64,000 bases of DNA. It comes from Ananas comosus (taxonomy: Eukaryota > Streptophyta > Magnoliopsida > Poales > Bromeliaceae). Below, piece after piece: positions 61,874 to 64,000 of this stretch. Numbering within the stretch: the stretch's first letter is position 1; every line of letters starts with the position of its first letter. A program made the position numbers and the translations under genes. The notes under the pieces are model-generated. The model ran no database searches. It was not told where the DNA came from and worked only from the letters and a program-made list of their open reading frames with translations. The stretch lies in contig NC_033635.1 in the NCBI RefSeq assembly GCF_001540865.1, positions 2,380,916-2,444,915 of the forward strand, given 5' to 3'.

Positions 61874-64000
61874 TTTGCTGCAACATACCGCGGCAGTATG
61901 CTTGAAGACTAACAGCTGCTTTCCTCACTAGGAGAAACTCCTTGTGGGCTAAAAAGGTTCGTAAGAAATCCTGAATAATTCTTGCAGCTTTATCCAAAAT
62001 CTCAGCACGTCGAGAATCCAAAAGTGCGATCTGACCAGCTCTAAGGAAAACCTTTGTCTTGCCAAGCTGAAGAATTTGAATGTCAAGAAGATTGGTACTG
62101 TGATGCGAAGTCAAAAGTAAATTAATAGGGAGTATAACTTAAATTGAACAACAGAAAATCTCAAATTTTAATCGAAGTATCAAACTTAATCTAGAAAAAG
62201 CACAGCTGTTTCCACAACAATTTTCGTGCTTGTTTCTGCAGCCAATTTTTAAAAAAATAAAAGATAAAATAATGTAATACTTCCATTGGGATAATCTGTC
62301 CATGGCAAGAGAACTGAAGGTCTTTTCCAGCTTGGTCAAACTGAAACATATTAATCCATCCTGTTGACCTCAACTTTTTATTTTTTCCTTCATTACTTCA
62401 GCTATAATTAGCTACTCCGCAATGGCTATCACAAACATTAGTAACAAAAGACTACGAAAGTCAGTGAAAAGCAGTTATTCAATTTTTTAAATTCATGACA
62501 AATTCCACAATACGCATTTAGTTGCCTGTGAAGATCCATAAGTAGAAAGGGTGATTATGACTAACAAAAATATATGCCAAACAACCATTTAACAACCTAC
62601 GTCAAAACCTGTGACACTGAAGTTTAGAAAACAATGACACATACATATGAAGCACCAACATTGTTGTAGCACCAATTAAGATTTTGAAGATTATGCAAGA
62701 GATATTCAAGTGAAACAATGGAAAGACATACTTGGAAATTGTTGAGCTTTAGTTTCTTTATAATTTTCTCCGTCAAGGACTTCTCATCAAATCTGCAAGA
62801 GATAAAAAAGAGTAAGAATTTTATAAAATGCATTGTCGTATTAGTCACCCACGAATAAAGATGATGGCTTGTTATAGTCTTCTAGAAGCATAGAGAAATG
62901 AGAGGAAGAGCATGAACTAAGATGAAAGGAGTTAGATGACATAGTTCAGTCAAACTGATAAGGATGGAAACCCATATATGAACTCAAAGAGTTGACTTCT
63001 GAGGAAACAACCGTAAAATGGCATTAACGTCTTCTAATGTGCAAGCCGGACGTGAGGCCGAGAATTTGGGTAATACCCAATATGTACGTATGATGGAAAC
63101 ACTAACAAATTAGGTGACAAGTGGGGAATCAACCAGCTTGCTGCATATTGGGGTTTGGAACCACAGATACTATATATGCAAGTAAAAGTAGAAGACGAAT
63201 CTCCATGACAAGAACAAATGAAAATTAACAGTCCAGATGTTAACTTTTTAAGGCTTAGGTGTTACGAAAAGAACTTGAGAAATTTGATGCATGAAATCCA
63301 ACTCCACTATAGCTCACAAGTATAGGAAAATGAATAAATAATGCCACATGAGAAAGACATGCACAGCATGTTAAAGTTTTAGTAAGCAAAATGATACTTC
63401 ATCATACAAACCCAACATGGAACTGAATAGTATCACAAAAGGTCTTCACTAAAGTCGAAGCAAGGACAATGCATAGACATATGAAGTACAATAATTAACA
63501 GAATAAGACAGAAACAGCAGTATAGAACTAATGAGCAACCTGTCATCCAGAAATTCAGGAGCTAAGATTCCAAAACGATCTATGAATTCAGAGTATGTCC
63601 TCCGTGTTGGATATCCAGCAAGACTTATCCTGATTGCCTCGAGTACACCCTGTATAATAGATCAACCGAGTGATCATGTCAACCAAGCCAACACTGTAAG
63701 AAAGAGAAAATGTAGAAAACACAATGGATTCCAAGCAAAATGAAAGGTTAGCTGCAAATAATACAAGAGATTCTAAGAATATTTTAAAGAACTAAGATGT
63801 TAAAAATGAACACATGACTTTGAGATATTAAAAAAAAATATAACGCATGTCCAGTTGTGCAAAAATTAGACAGGATGATTTGGTATTGAAGTCACCTCTT
63901 GTGGAAGTGTGCCCTCTTAAAGATTTTGAAGCATGAGACTGTCAAAAAATTTTAGTACGGGCAATGCCAGCATGAGGTCTTTATTGTACCTGAACAACCA
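52301..64000 (-). CDS. Class XI myosin heavy chain (5' part beyond window)
   Basis: At least 22 exons and 855 codons in view: 63540-63649, 62732-62792, 61889-62066, 61018-61223, 60646-60765, 60010-60108, 58985-59206, 57778-57917, 57380-57491, 57198-57245, 57015-57062, 56724-56894, 56496-56648, 55523-55699, 53947-54084, 53415-53485, 53229-53328, 53108-53164, 52977-53033, 52769-52849, 52592-52674, 52301-52436; a further exon may start at 63990. In order: the motor end ([32 protein letters not shown]), six IQ motifs ([18 protein letters not shown] to [18 protein letters not shown]), a coiled coil (59206-57380), and a globular dilute tail ([39 protein letters not shown]). It is an actin motor for organelle transport and streaming. 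The subclass is not settled. The short QLRCG segment expected before GVLEAIRIS was not found. Intron 52675-52768 has a GC donor. Confidence 0.92.
61832..61871. repeat. (GA)20 microsatellite in myosin intron
   Basis: Uninterrupted GA run just downstream (in gene sense) of the exon at 61889-62066. Confidence 0.95.

Noticed and set aside
62139..62373. Minus-strand ORFs between myosin exons as an extra exon
   Set aside because: Joining 62732-62792 directly to 61889-62066 gives the continuous family sequence [14 protein letters not shown] in phase, so this stretch is intron.

Overview
The window is nuclear DNA from a flowering plant, most likely a monocot. Genes are split by many AT-rich introns, several 5' exons are very GC-rich and then decline (grass/commelinid-like gradient), telobox and site II promoter motifs occur, and MITEs, SINE-like repeats and Mutator-like elements fill introns and spacers. 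The species cannot be fixed from sequence alone. One ambiguous base follows a 26-nt G run, so this is an imperfect draft assembly.

Layout. 1-240: an orphan exon-like stretch, minus strand, of unknown identity. 953-8367 (-): exportin-T (PAUSED), 13 exons, broken by a frame slip at the G run. 9714-10160 (+): ribosomal protein eL/uL15-type L27a, divergent from exportin-T and sharing a telobox-rich spacer. 11753-13909 (-): intronless DYW-type PPR protein. 14285-15096 (-): two-exon germin-like protein. 16098-22017 (-): TTLL12-like protein (LRR plus tubulin-tyrosine-ligase-like domain), 15 exons. 23771-25894 (+): alpha/beta hydrolase, 4 exons. 28084-32808 (+): heterotrimeric G protein alpha subunit (GPA1), 13 exons, with an in-frame 17-codon duplication in exon 5. 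33497-40286: a 6.8-kb Mutator-like transposon with 9-bp target duplications, coding for a transposase joined to a plant mobile domain (PMD), and itself interrupted by a smaller element with its own 9-bp duplications. 40370-46695 (-): glycine-rich domain protein (GRDP), 8 exons, with MITEs in intron 1. 46696-52300: gene-free, repeat-rich spacer. 52301 to beyond 64000 (-): the C-terminal two thirds of a class XI myosin (end of motor, six IQ motifs, coiled coil, dilute/globular tail).

Most exon models were checked by phase. Summed exon lengths are whole codons for TTLL12 (873 aa), GPA1 (401 aa), GRDP (835 aa), the hydrolase (308 aa), the germin-like protein (226 aa) and the in-window part of the myosin. 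For exportin-T every exon except the first is a multiple of three. The host genes are unrelated housekeeping, signalling and trafficking genes and do not form a functional cluster.

The most unusual content is a family of Mutator-type elements (33497-40286, 33571-34162, 45826-46405, about 47061-47588, 49485-50161). All carry arrays of a short palindrome, GGTGAA-N3-TTCACC, inside their terminal inverted repeats. The largest copy has transposase coding sequence, and four of the five have recognisable 9-bp target duplications. One small copy holds a near-perfect 54-bp-stem hairpin, and the small copies carry CCACGTGG/CCACGTCA motifs.
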